A stretch of DNA of 64,000 nt from Roseiarcus sp963836695 (lineage in GTDB: Bacteria; Pseudomonadota; Alphaproteobacteria; Rhizobiales; Beijerinckiaceae). Numbering within the stretch: position 1 is the first letter of the stretch; every line of letters begins with the position of its first letter. A model generated the notes under the pieces. It was given only the letters and a program-made list of their open reading frames with translations. It made no database searches and was not told the origin of the DNA. Shown here in pieces: positions 1 through 8,533 of the stretch. Position numbers and translations under genes: made by a program. Location of the stretch: assembly GCA_963836695.1 (NCBI GenBank), contig CAWIKX010000002.1, positions 261,734 through 325,733 of the forward strand, in the 5' to 3' direction.

Positions 1-573
1 CCCTGCGAAACCCGCCGAAACAATCCCAGGCGCGACATTGACCAAGAACAGCCAGTGCCAGGAATAAGTCTCGGTAATCCAACCGCCGACAATGGGTCCA
101 ACGGTCGGCGCTAGCACCGCCAGCACGCCGGCGAATGTCGTCGCGGCGCCCTGTCGCGCTAACGGGAATAGGAGGAACACCGCCGAAAAGACGCTCGGGA
201 TCAACGTGCCCCCGGAAAAGCCCTGCAAAACCCGCCAAGCGATCAGGACGGAGAAATGCTCGCTCGCCGCGCACCCCACCGAAGCCAGCGTAAAGATGAA
301 AATGGACAGTACGAACAACCAGCACATGCTGAGCAAGCGCGTGAGCAAGCCAGTCAGCGGGATCGCGACAACTTCCGCGATGAGATAGGCGGTTTGCACC
401 CAGCTCATCTGGTCGGGGGGGATATCCAGCGCGCTCTGGATCGTCGGCAATGAGGTCGCCACGACTTGCACGTCGAGGATCGCCATGAACATGCCGACGC
501 ACATCATCGCAAAGCCGATCGACGTCGAGACTGACACGGCGACGGAGGCGTTGCGCTCAGGCGCGTTCGACAT
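1..573 (-). CDS. DHA2-family MFS drug/metabolite exporter, 3' part outside window
   Basis: Reading the minus strand from an ATG at 573 gives an open frame of 191 codons that runs off the left edge. The N-terminus has a short cytoplasmic tail and then MFAILD-type helix 1 (FMAILDVQVVATSLPTIQ), the signature of 14-helix DHA2 (EmrB/QacA-like) transporters, followed by alternating hydrophobic helices and the WRVLQGFSGG and APTVGPIVGG loop motifs typical of helices 4-5. The family uses the proton gradient to export small molecules across the inner membrane. The start overlaps the last 17 bases of the methyltransferase gene, so it probably belongs to the same transcript as the polyketide synthase upstream and may export its product (inference). 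Confidence 0.88.
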   Translation of the reverse strand, partial: MSNAPERNASVAVSVSTSIGFAMMCVGMFMAILDVQVVATSLPTIQSALDIPPDQMSWVQTAYLIAEVVAIPLTGLLTRLLSMCWLFVLSIFIFTLASVGCAASEHFSVLIAWRVLQGFSGGTLIPSVFSAVFLLFPLARQGAATTFAGVLAVLAPTVGPIVGGWITETYSWHWLFLVNVAPGIVSAGFAG

Positions 574-1087
574 GGCGTGATGCGTGCAGGGCGAGGTTCT
601 CAGCGCGGATCCGGACCGATAGCAGGATCGCATTCGCCGCGGAGAAGATCAAAGCAAGCCAAGGCAGGCCGAGGCAAAGGGGTAGGGCGGCGATCTCTCC
701 GACAACGACGAGGTAGTTCGGGTGCGAGAGAAAGCGGTAAGGGCCATTCGTCGCCAGCGGGGCGCCCGGAAGGAGGATGATGCGCGTGGTCCAACGAGGA
801 CCAAGCGTCATGAGAACCCAAACGCGCAGAACCTGGAGCGATAGAAAGATCGCAAGCCAGATCGGGGCAACCGCCCGTGCCGCGCCGAAGATCCACAGGC
901 TGCCCAGCCACAGGGCGTGCATCAGCACAATTGCCGGATAGTGCTCGGGAGCAACCTCGACGGCGCCCTGCGCGAGCAGGGCCGCCGTATTGCGACGCGC
1001 GAGATAAAGTTCGGCGAGTCGTTCCGCGGTCACCACTCCGAGAAGGAGGGCGGCAAGGGTCACGCGGCTCTCTTCAGCGAAACGCAA
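557..1087 (-). CDS. Isoprenylcysteine carboxyl methyltransferase (ICMT/YpbQ) family protein
   Basis: This 176-residue integral membrane protein has about four to five hydrophobic segments. Its C-terminal half carries GPYRFLSHPNYLVVVGE, matching the SAM-binding core of ICMT/YpbQ methyltransferases (G-P-Y-R..RHPNY..E). Bacterial members next to type III polyketide synthases, such as SrsB of Streptomyces and BpsB of Bacillus, O-methylate alkylresorcinols or alkylpyrones in the membrane. The gene starts 28 bases before the polyketide synthase stop and overlaps the exporter start downstream, so the three are almost certainly one operon. The substrate is inferred from context only. Confidence 0.85.
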   Translation of the reverse strand: MRFAEESRVTLAALLLGVVTAERLAELYLARRNTAALLAQGAVEVAPEHYPAIVLMHALWLGSLWIFGAARAVAPIWLAIFLSLQVLRVWVLMTLGPRWTTRIILLPGAPLATNGPYRFLSHPNYLVVVGEIAALPLCLGLPWLALIFSAANAILLSVRIRAENLALHASRHVERA

Positions 1088-2112
1088 CTCGAGGTGAAAC
1101 CAGGCCCCATCGCAGTAAGCAATGTGCGCGAAGGCATGCCGTCGCGCATGATGCGCTCCAGCACGAAGAGCACAGTCGGGGCCGACATGTTGCCGTACTC
1201 CGCCAGGACGGCGCGTTCATGGTCGAGAGAGCCCTGCTCGAGCGACAATGCGAGTTCGAGCGCCGCGATGACCTTCGAGCCGCCTGGATGACAGGCGAAA
1301 CGATCGACATCTTCGACAACCAATCCTCCGCGGGCCAAAATACCGGCAATGGCTGGCGCGATATGCTGTTGCGTGAATGGCGGGATATCCCGGTCAAAGA
1401 TCACGCCGAAGCCTTGCGGATCGATTTTCCAACCCATGATGTCGAGCGTGTCAGGCCAGGTATGCTGACCGCTCATCTCAACCGCGGCGGCGCCGCCTTC
1501 GTAGGCTCTAAGCACGCAAGCGGCCGCGCCATCGCCGAACAACGCCGTTGCGACGACGTTTGCCTTGGTCAGTTCGTCGAGCCGGAAGGCGAGAGTGCAA
1601 ACCTCGACCGCGACGAGCAAGACAATGCTGCCTGGGCGCGAGCAGGCGAGGCGGGATGCGATGGAGAAGCCGGAGACGCCGCCGGCGCAGCCAAGTCCGA
1701 AGACGGGAACCCGCTCGACATCAGGGCGAAACCCCAAACGCCCGGCTACCCGCGCTTCGAGACTAGGCGTCGCGATCCCGGTCGATGAGATCGTGACGAT
1801 GGTGTCGACCTCGGAGGCGTCAAGTTCGGCGGCGTCGAGAGCGCGTTTCGCCGCCTCGACAAAGAGTTGGCATGCTCCGTCAAGATAGGCGCTCGTGCGC
1901 TCCGGCCAGCCCACCGGGGTAAGATACCAATCGATTGGGCGCACCGCGTGCCGCTGGCGAATTCCCGAGCTTTTGAAAACTCGCGCAACGCGCTCGAAAT
2001 CGTCGTAGCGTCCGGCAAAACTCTTGTTTGCGGCCGCCGCGACGTCGGACTGCCTCAAGACGTAAGGCGGGACCGCAGTCGCCAGCGAAACAAGCTTGGC
2101 GGACTGGCTCAT
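1060..2112 (-). CDS. Type III polyketide synthase (chalcone/alkylresorcinol synthase family)
   Basis: The protein of about 350 residues has the thiolase fold of chalcone-synthase-like enzymes. The three catalytic residues are visible: Cys in GLGCAGGVSG, His in FACHPGGSKV and Asn in EYGNMSAPTVLF. The enzyme would extend a CoA-activated starter with malonyl-CoA and cyclise the product. I place the start at the ATG at 2112 (MSQSAKLVS) because GGAG lies five bases upstream; the longer open frame to 2160 lacks such support. It heads a cluster with an ICMT-type methyltransferase and an MFS exporter, the arrangement known for phenolic lipid or alkylpyrone loci. The exact product cannot be read from sequence. 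Confidence 0.93.
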   Translation of the reverse strand: MSQSAKLVSLATAVPPYVLRQSDVAAAANKSFAGRYDDFERVARVFKSSGIRQRHAVRPIDWYLTPVGWPERTSAYLDGACQLFVEAAKRALDAAELDASEVDTIVTISSTGIATPSLEARVAGRLGFRPDVERVPVFGLGCAGGVSGFSIASRLACSRPGSIVLLVAVEVCTLAFRLDELTKANVVATALFGDGAAACVLRAYEGGAAAVEMSGQHTWPDTLDIMGWKIDPQGFGVIFDRDIPPFTQQHIAPAIAGILARGGLVVEDVDRFACHPGGSKVIAALELALSLEQGSLDHERAVLAEYGNMSAPTVLFVLERIMRDGMPSRTLLTAMGPGFTSSCVSLKRAA

Positions 2113-2631
2113 AGAGACTCCAATTGTGACCTCCCGCCGCGGCGCGTACAACCAAAACAACGGCGGTCTCTGATTTATTCGTGGCGAATGTCCGGCTAAT
2201 CGAAGGAACCACTTCTTCCTCGACTTGAGTTCCGCTCAAAATATCGTGAGGCAAACAAGGCGAATATCATCGTGGCTCACGGTGTTACGCTCTAACGTAT
2301 TTGGGGCCTTGAGTTAAGCCATCTTCATCAGATCACGCTGCCGGAAATCAAATGAGCTCTTGGCTCCGGCGAACGTGAGCAGGCGCGAGCAGCGACTGTT
2401 TGTCGGCGGCGGGTCGATCAATCCAGTTCGTCGCGCGCCAACCACGTCCGCTTAATCGAGCTGTGAGCTGCGTCACGGCGCCGTGCGGCGCCAACGGCTA
2501 CTGCACCCTCGAGCGAGATGCCGTTCCTCGTCCCGTAGGCATGAGCCAAGACGCTTCACTAGCTTTGCCTTCAGTTCAATCCTGCGGCGCTTGCCCATTC
2601 AAGAGGAGACAGCTCAAGAGGAGATCGTGAC
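2113..2631. other. Intergenic region, no recognised gene
   Basis: This stretch separates the minus-strand polyketide operon from a small plus-strand gene and should hold the promoter of the operon near 2113-2250. A 76-codon frame at 2400-2630 has no ribosome binding site or recognisable motif, so I do not count it as a gene. Two near-identical AAGAGGAGA stretches sit just before the gene at 2632. Confidence 0.5.
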
Positions 2632-2847
2632 ATGACCCGTTTCGAGACGCCGGCCCAGTTTGACGATCGCTATCCCTATGCGCCCGCGACGCCCCGTGCG
2701 CCAACCATTAGAACTATCGCTCTATTGGCCGTTTTGGTGGCCTATGCCGCGGGATTCATAATCCTCTACCCCATTGCCGCAGGCAGCGTGGCGAGGAGCG
2801 TCACCGAAGGCAACGACCCAACGCTATTGCAGTTCGTCGGACCTTGA
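2632..2847 (+). CDS. Small single-TM membrane protein, function unknown
   Basis: The 71-residue product has a polar, Pro-rich N-terminus of about 28 residues and then one hydrophobic helix (RTIALLAVLVAYAAGFIILY, about residues 28-48) with a short tail. AGAGGAG lies about seven bases before the ATG. No family is recognised. It converges on the aminomutase gene and the two 3' ends overlap by 24 bases, which is unusual but not exceptional. The strong ribosome binding site and the clean TM segment are the main reasons to accept it. Confidence 0.55.
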   Translation: MTRFETPAQFDDRYPYAPATPRAPTIRTIALLAVLVAYAAGFIILYPIAAGSVARSVTEGNDPTLLQFVGP

Positions 2848-3960
2848 TAGCTTCGCGTGCGCCCGCACGGATGAATAGGGTGGGCCAACGCTAGCTGTCT
2901 GCTCCAGGCGGTCTGTGTAGGCGTGCTCAATTCCGTGAGGGTCGGTGACCACGTGCTCTCCGCCTTCGCCGCAATGAATCCATTGCGGACCGATCGGCGC
3001 CTTGCCGTGGCCGCCCGGAATATCAAGCATGTAGGTCGGCGTCGCGAGCCCGGAGAGACGGGCGCGCATGAGCCGCATCAGTTCCTGCCCCCTGGCGATC
3101 GGCACCCGCCAGTGCGAAGTGCCGGGGGCAAGATCGCCGTGATGCAGGTAATAAGGCTTCACTCCCGCTTCTACGAAGGCGCGCATCAGCTCGATGAGCG
3201 TTTCCGGATCGTCGTTGACGCCCTTCAGGAGAACGCTCTGACTGACTAGCATTGCTCCCGCAGCCGCTAGGCGGCGACAGGCGGAGCGGGCATTGTCCGT
3301 CAGTTCGCGCGGATGGTTGGCGTGCACCGCCACTACCGTCGTCTTGCCTTCGGCCATCAGAGCGCGCGCTACCGCCCTTGTCACCCGCTCCGGAGCGGCG
3401 ACGGGGAGGCGCGTGTGCCAGCGCAGCACCTTGACGTGGTCGATCGCCGCAAGCGCCTCGGTCACTTCGGCGATCCGGCGCGGCGAAAGGGTCAAGGGAT
3501 CGCCGCCAGTCAGGATCACCTCCCAGATGCCTGGGCGTTCGCGCACGTACTCGACCGCGGCGGCGAAGTCGGCGGCGCTCAGCGTCCCCGAGCCGGGCCC
3601 GACACGCTCGCGCCGAAAGCAGAATCGGCAATAGACCGCGCAAACCGCAACCAGCTTGATCAAGACCCGGTCGGGGTAACGATGCACGAGCCCCTTGACC
3701 GGGCTCATGGCGTCGTCGCCGATCGGGTCGTCTCGCTCCGCGGGGTCGCGAATGAGCTCTCGCGCGTCGGGCACAAACTGACGCGCGATCGGGTCTAAGG
3801 GATCGCTTGGGTCGATGAGGTCGGCCAGCGCCGGCGTAAGCCCGACCGCATAGCGCTCGGCGACCGCTTCAAGCTCCTCGAGCCGTTCCCGCTCGACCAG
3901 CCCCGCCTCGACGAGATTGTCTGGCGTAGTCAGGCGGCGCAGTTGACGTCCTGAAGTCAT
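2824..3960 (-). CDS. Lysine 2,3-aminomutase family radical SAM protein (KamA/EpmB-like)
   Basis: The 378-residue protein carries the radical SAM cluster motif CAVYCRFCFRR (Cys-x3-Cys-x2-Cys) near residue 110, followed by the GGDPL motif. These, with HTRLP and HHGDLAPGTSH, are diagnostic of the lysine 2,3-aminomutase family, which uses an Fe-S cluster, SAM and PLP. Shorter members such as EpmB make (R)-beta-lysine for elongation factor P modification. The length fits the EpmB-like group more than catabolic KamA of about 416 residues. No epmA or efp gene is visible nearby, so the assignment to EF-P modification is inference. Confidence 0.88.
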   Translation of the reverse strand: MTSGRQLRRLTTPDNLVEAGLVERERLEELEAVAERYAVGLTPALADLIDPSDPLDPIARQFVPDARELIRDPAERDDPIGDDAMSPVKGLVHRYPDRVLIKLVAVCAVYCRFCFRRERVGPGSGTLSAADFAAAVEYVRERPGIWEVILTGGDPLTLSPRRIAEVTEALAAIDHVKVLRWHTRLPVAAPERVTRAVARALMAEGKTTVVAVHANHPRELTDNARSACRRLAAAGAMLVSQSVLLKGVNDDPETLIELMRAFVEAGVKPYYLHHGDLAPGTSHWRVPIARGQELMRLMRARLSGLATPTYMLDIPGGHGKAPIGPQWIHCGEGGEHVVTDPHGIEHAYTDRLEQTASVGPPYSSVRAHAKLSRSDELQ

Positions 3961-4208
3961 TCGGCCTTCGCATTACGAGGTACGCGCGCTTTCCCACGCG
4001 GCGCGCCGCGGGTCGCTGCGACGCGCCAGTTAATGGAACGGAGGCAGCCTCGCAAGGCGCGGAGACCGAGGGCGCCGGCAAGCGCTCGCTCATGGCTTCC
4101 CAACCAGGTCGAGCGCCTCAGGCGAAAAACTTGAGCGACGACCAGGCCGTTCGGCAAATTCTAGGACCAGAAAGTCTCCGCTTTCGTCCGTTCAGAGCTT
4201 AAAAGCGC

Positions 4209-4619
4209 TCATGAACAGATATTGACGTAGCTATATCCCAAATAGTTGCCGACAGCGTCGTACACAGGCCTGTAGGTCCAGCAACCGTCGGAGCCTCCCC
4301 ACCACGCGCCCGCGACGACTGCGGGACCCCACCAACCATTGATCCAGACGCCATTGCGGAAGAAACCGCGGTGGAAGAAAACGCGCCGGCCGGCGAAGCC
4401 GGGATGGAAGCCTGCGAAGCCAGGCCGGAATCCGGGCCGGAATCCGCCGAAACCGGGATGAAATCCGCCAAACCCGGGGCGAAAGCTACCGACGCCTCCA
4501 TGAAAGCCACCGAAGCCTCCATGGAATCCGCCAAAGGCAGAGGATGGACTGGTCAGGCAAAGCGTCATCACCGAAGCGATAAGCGCCGTGATGGTCGCCT
4601 TCGAAATGGATCTACGCAT
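4209..4619 (-). CDS. Secreted Gly/Phe/His/Pro-repeat protein, function unknown
   Basis: The product of about 136 residues begins with a signal peptide (hydrophobic core ITALIASVMTLCLTSPSSAF). A low-complexity block follows, made of about eight imperfect repeats of the type GGFHGGF and GGFRPGF over residues 30-78. The C-terminal part is aromatic and Trp-rich (NGVWINGWWGP) with two cysteines that may pair. The start at 4619 has GGAGG six bases upstream, better placed than the alternative five codons earlier. Such short exported repeat proteins are common in Hyphomicrobiales and have no established role. Confidence 0.75.
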   Translation of the reverse strand: MRRSISKATITALIASVMTLCLTSPSSAFGGFHGGFGGFHGGVGSFRPGFGGFHPGFGGFRPGFRPGFAGFHPGFAGRRVFFHRGFFRNGVWINGWWGPAVVAGAWWGGSDGCWTYRPVYDAVGNYLGYSYVNICS

Positions 4620-5006
4620 AGTTCGCCTCCGCAATCCGCGCCGAGAGAGACGGTATCGTCCTGCTCAAGCGGACGCCTGCGTGGGCGCGGCTTACAGGAA
4701 CACCCGGCAGAGGCGCTTTCTTCGATCACGATCTCATGATGGGCAGTCTGCGCAAGTCAGATGAGCTGGCGCGAACATCAACTCAAAGCGCAATCGCATT
4801 GACGGGGGCGCGATTCTGCCGTCGGCAGTCTCGCTCGAAGCGCCGTGATCGTCGTCGGGTCGTCCTTCACGAACTCGATGGACATTAGATTGGTGTTGTT
4901 GAAGATCATCTCGCCGACGCGCTAACGTCAGCTCATCGAAGAATACCTTCTTGGCCGGCCCAAGCCGGGGCGCCATCTCGCCGACTGAAATACGCTAGAG
5001 AGAGCC
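4620..5006. other. Intergenic region with one doubtful 43-codon frame
   Basis: No convincing gene is seen. A minus-strand frame from 4909 to 4778 encodes 43 residues beginning MIFNNTNLMSIEFVKDD, which looks more protein-like than its surroundings but has only a weak GGCGAG upstream. It could be a small gene or a remnant. The promoter of the amidinotransferase operon should lie near the right end. Confidence 0.4.
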
Positions 5007-5029
5007 ATGCCGAACGATCGCAACCCGCA

Positions 5030-6013
5030 TTGGGTCTATACCCAGACCGTCAAGATGTTCGCCGCGCCCGCCTCCCCCCGTTTGAGGATGAAGCCGAGCT
5101 CGAGCGGCATTGGGGGCGGGTCTGGGGGATCGACAACGATGTCGGACAGATCCGCAGCGTTCTCGTGCACCGGCCCGGACCCGAAATGGCGGTGGTCGAT
5201 CCCGCCAAGCGTATCCCCGAGATCGGCTCGTTCGGCGATGCCGATGAGGGGTGGTACTTCCAGAGTGAGACGCCGCCCGACGTGCCGGCAATGCAGGCGG
5301 AGCACGATGCAATGGTGGCGGCTCTGAAGGCTGCCGGCGTCGAAGTCTTTCACGCGGAAGGCGTCGAGGGCGGGCGGCTGAAATCCTGCTACACTCGTGA
5401 CCCGTTCATCATGGTCAAGGGCGGCGCCATCGTCTGCCGCATGGGCGCCCGCATCCGTCGCGGCGAGGAGCTCGCGACCACTCGGACCCTCGCCAAAATT
5501 GGTGTGCCGATTCTGCGCACCATCTCAGGCACAGGCGTCATGGAGGGCGGAAGCTTCGCCTGGATCAACAGCACGACGGCTGCGATCGGCGTCGGCGTGC
5601 GCGTCAACCGCGACGGCGCGCTTCAGGTCGCCGAGGTTCTCAAGCGACAGAGCGTCGAGCTCCTGATCGTTGAGCTCACGGGCTATGACATCCATCTCGA
5701 CGTCGCCTTCCTAATGGTCGACAAGGATCTGGCTTTGGTGAACCCGTTCGGCCTGCCCTTCTCCTTCATGGAGGAACTGAAGGCGCGGGGTGTCCACCTC
5801 GTCGAGATCGATCCGGCGGACGATCCCTGGATCAACAACTCGTTAGCCACCGCGCCTGGACGACTGTTGATGCCCGAGGGCGCCAGCAACCGTACGCTCG
5901 ACGCGCTTGGTCGGCATGGCGTGACTTGGACGACCATACCTTACGCCGCGATGCACAAGAATGGCGGCGGCATCCACTGCTCGACAACGCCGCTGCGGCG
6001 GGACAGGGTCTAA
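5030..6013 (+). CDS. Amidinotransferase / dimethylarginine dimethylaminohydrolase family protein, N-terminus probably frameshifted
   Basis: The open frame encodes the beta/alpha-propeller fold of guanidine-modifying hydrolases. Visible signatures are VLVHRPGPE near the N-terminus, EGGS, a catalytic His in YDIHLDVAF and a catalytic Cys in GGGIHCSTTPL near the C-terminus. Family members hydrolyse dimethylarginine to citrulline and dimethylamine, or act on arginine and related guanidino compounds. The frame can only start at a TTG at 5030. In another frame an ATG at 5007 gives MPNDRNPHWVYTQTVKMFAA, which joins the main frame if one C is added to the C6 run near 5090. The real start is therefore probably 5007. 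It is first in a three-gene operon with two flavoprotein genes. Confidence 0.85.
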   Translation: MGLYPDRQDVRRARLPPFEDEAELERHWGRVWGIDNDVGQIRSVLVHRPGPEMAVVDPAKRIPEIGSFGDADEGWYFQSETPPDVPAMQAEHDAMVAALKAAGVEVFHAEGVEGGRLKSCYTRDPFIMVKGGAIVCRMGARIRRGEELATTRTLAKIGVPILRTISGTGVMEGGSFAWINSTTAAIGVGVRVNRDGALQVAEVLKRQSVELLIVELTGYDIHLDVAFLMVDKDLALVNPFGLPFSFMEELKARGVHLVEIDPADDPWINNSLATAPGRLLMPEGASNRTLDALGRHGVTWTTIPYAAMHKNGGGIHCSTTPLRRDRV

Positions 6014-6038
6014 GGTCTCTTGAGCATCGGAGGGCGAG

Positions 6039-8516
6039 GTGACCGATCTACCCAAGCGGGCGCAAGTTGTCATTGTCGGTGGAGGGATCGTCGGCTGCAG
6101 CGTCGCATATCACCTGACGCTGCGCGGCTGCACCGACGTTCTGCTTCTCGAACGAAAGCAGCTCACCTGCGGAACGACGTGGCATGCCGCGGGGCTGGTC
6201 GGGCAGCTTCGCGCCACCCGTAACCTGACGAGGCTCGCGCAGTATACGACCGAACTCTACACAACACTTGAAAAGGAGACCGGCCAGTCGACGGGCTTCC
6301 GTCAGATCGGTTCGCTTGCCGTCGCCACAAGCGATGGCCGGATGGAGGAATTGAAGCGCGGCGCCTCCATGGCGCGCTCATTTGGCCTGCAAGTCGATGT
6401 TGTCAGCGCGGAACGCGCGCTCGCTATGTGGCCGTTTCTCAACGCCGCCGATCTCCTAGGCGCGGTGCATCTGCCCAGAGACGGCCAGACCAATCCGATC
6501 GACACAACACAGGCGCTGGCGAAGGGCGCACGGAGCCGCGGCGCGCGGATCATCGAAGGCGCCAAGGTTGATGAGATCGTCGTCGAAAACGGCAGGGCCG
6601 TCGGCGTGCGGGGGGCATTTGGCGATATTCAAGCGGACGTCATCGTGAACTGCGCCGGCATGTGGGCGCGTGAACTCGGGGCGAAGGCTGGGGTCGCGTT
6701 ACCCCTGCACGCGGCGGAACACTTCTACATCGTCACGGAGGCGATCCCGGAGCTGCCGCGCCACCTTCCCGTGCTGCGCGACGCCGACAGGTGCGCGTAT
6801 TTCAAAGAGGACGCCGGGAAGCTTCTTGTCGGATGGTTCGAGCCTGTCGCTAAGCCCTGGGGAATGAATGGCATCCCCGAGAGCTTCTCGTTCGATCAGC
6901 TGCCGGAAGATCTCGAACACATCGAACCTCTGCTCGAGGCAGCGGTCCACCGCGTTCCGGCGCTCGGCAAGGCGGGGATCCAGCTCTTCTTCAATGGACC
7001 CGAGAGCTTCACCCCGGACGACCGTTACCTGCTCGGCGAGACGCCGGAAGTTCGCAACCTGTTTGTGGCTGCGGGATTCAACTCGATCGGCATACAGTCT
7101 GCCGGGGGCGCCGGGAAGGTGCTGTCCGACTGGATCGTGGACGAACATCCGCCCATGGATCTGTGGGATGTCGACGTCCGCCGGATGATGCCGTTCCAGC
7201 GGAACCGCGCCTATCTGCGCGATCGCACGGTGGAGACCCTAGGCCTGCTCTACGCCATGCACTGGCCATTTCGACAGCTGGAATCGGCGCGCGGCGCGCG
7301 GCGCTCCGCGCTGCATGATCGGCTCAAGGCGGCTGGCGCCTGTTTTGGCGAGGCCGCCGGCTGGGAACGCCCGAACTGGTACGCGCCGGATGGAGAGACG
7401 CCGCAATACAGATATAGCTACGGCCGGCAGAACTGGTTTCCATTTTCCGCGGACGAACATCGCGCGGTTCGCGAGACCGTCGGCTTGTTCGACCAATCGT
7501 CATTCGCCAAATTTGTCGTCGAGGGTCCGGACGCGGAGAAGGTCCTCAACCGGATCTCAGCAAACGATGTCGCGGTTCCGGTCGGCAGGATCGTTTACAC
7601 CCAGTGGCTTAACGAACGCGGCGGCATAGAAGCGGATCTGACCGTCACAAGAGAGGCCGACGATCGCTATCTTGTCGTGACGTCGGCGACTTCACAGACA
7701 CGCGATCTCGCCTGGCTGAAGCGCAACATTCCGGCGGATGCGCGGGTTGCTGCTTATGATGTCACGTCCGGCCATGCCGTTCTCGGCGTCATGGGGCCGC
7801 GCGCCCGCGGCCTGCTGCAGCCGCTGACCGACGCCGATCTGTCGAACAAGGCTTTTCCGTTCGCCACGTCGCAGATCATCGATCTCGGCTACGCTCGTGT
7901 GAGAGCAAGCCGCATTACTTACGTGGGCGAGCTCGGTTGGGAGCTTTACATACCGACTGAGTTCACCCAGGGCGTCTATGACGTGATCAGCGAAGCCGGG
8001 GCGCCGCTCGGTCTCAAGCTCGCCGGCTATCACGCCATGAATTCCCTTCGCATCGAGAAGGGCTATCGTCACTGGGGCCACGACATCACGGACGAGGACA
8101 CGCCGCTCGAAGCTGGCCTGGGCTTTGCGGTCGCGATCGATAAGCCTGGGGGCTTTATCGGCCGCGAGGCTTTGCTTCGTCAGAAAGAGCGAGGACTGAC
8201 CCGCCAACTCGTACAATTCGTCATGCAGGACGCCGAGCCGCTGCTTTATCACAACGAACCGATCCTTCGCGATGGCGAGATCGTTGGGCGCATTACGTCA
8301 GGCATGTTCGGCCACACGATCGGTCGCGCGATTGGTCTCGGCTATGTCGAAAACGGCGGCGACCTTGTGACGCCGGAACTCATCCGGGGCAGTCAGTTCG
8401 AGATCGAAGTGGCGGGCGCGAGGTTCCGCGCCAAGGCTTCGCTCAAGCCGGTCTATGACCCCGAAAATCTCCGAGTGAAGGACGTCGAGGGCCGAACGCT
8501 TGAGCGCGTCGCCTAG
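6039..8516 (+). CDS. FAD-dependent dimethylglycine/sarcosine dehydrogenase-like protein with C-terminal GcvT domain
   Basis: The 825-residue protein has an N-terminal DAO-type FAD domain (VVIVGGGIVGCS, residues 10-21) with TWHAAG near residue 50, the site where DMGDH-family enzymes bind FAD covalently through His. The C-terminal half, from about residue 470, is a tetrahydrofolate-binding GcvT domain (for example GELGWELYIP). Such enzymes oxidatively N-demethylate dimethylglycine or sarcosine and pass the carbon to folate. The start is a GTG with GGAGGG four bases upstream. It lies 25 bases after the amidinotransferase and 17 bases before the next oxidoreductase. The specific substrate is not known. 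Confidence 0.9.
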   Translation: MTDLPKRAQVVIVGGGIVGCSVAYHLTLRGCTDVLLLERKQLTCGTTWHAAGLVGQLRATRNLTRLAQYTTELYTTLEKETGQSTGFRQIGSLAVATSDGRMEELKRGASMARSFGLQVDVVSAERALAMWPFLNAADLLGAVHLPRDGQTNPIDTTQALAKGARSRGARIIEGAKVDEIVVENGRAVGVRGAFGDIQADVIVNCAGMWARELGAKAGVALPLHAAEHFYIVTEAIPELPRHLPVLRDADRCAYFKEDAGKLLVGWFEPVAKPWGMNGIPESFSFDQLPEDLEHIEPLLEAAVHRVPALGKAGIQLFFNGPESFTPDDRYLLGETPEVRNLFVAAGFNSIGIQSAGGAGKVLSDWIVDEHPPMDLWDVDVRRMMPFQRNRAYLRDRTVETLGLLYAMHWPFRQLESARGARRSALHDRLKAAGACFGEAAGWERPNWYAPDGETPQYRYSYGRQNWFPFSADEHRAVRETVGLFDQSSFAKFVVEGPDAEKVLNRISANDVAVPVGRIVYTQWLNERGGIEADLTVTREADDRYLVVTSATSQTRDLAWLKRNIPADARVAAYDVTSGHAVLGVMGPRARGLLQPLTDADLSNKAFPFATSQIIDLGYARVRASRITYVGELGWELYIPTEFTQGVYDVISEAGAPLGLKLAGYHAMNSLRIEKGYRHWGHDITDEDTPLEAGLGFAVAIDKPGGFIGREALLRQKERGLTRQLVQFVMQDAEPLLYHNEPILRDGEIVGRITSGMFGHTIGRAIGLGYVENGGDLVTPELIRGSQFEIEVAGARFRAKASLKPVYDPENLRVKDVEGRTLERVA

Positions 8517-8533
8517 ACGCAGTTAGACAAAAT

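Noticed and set aside
2400..2630. 76-codon plus frame before the small membrane protein
   Set aside because: No ribosome binding site, no hydrophobic pattern, no recognisable motif.
4430..4530. Short regular repeats that could suggest a CRISPR array
   Set aside because: They encode GGFHGGF-type protein repeats within a secreted protein; there are no unique spacers and no cas genes. No CRISPR array was seen in the window.
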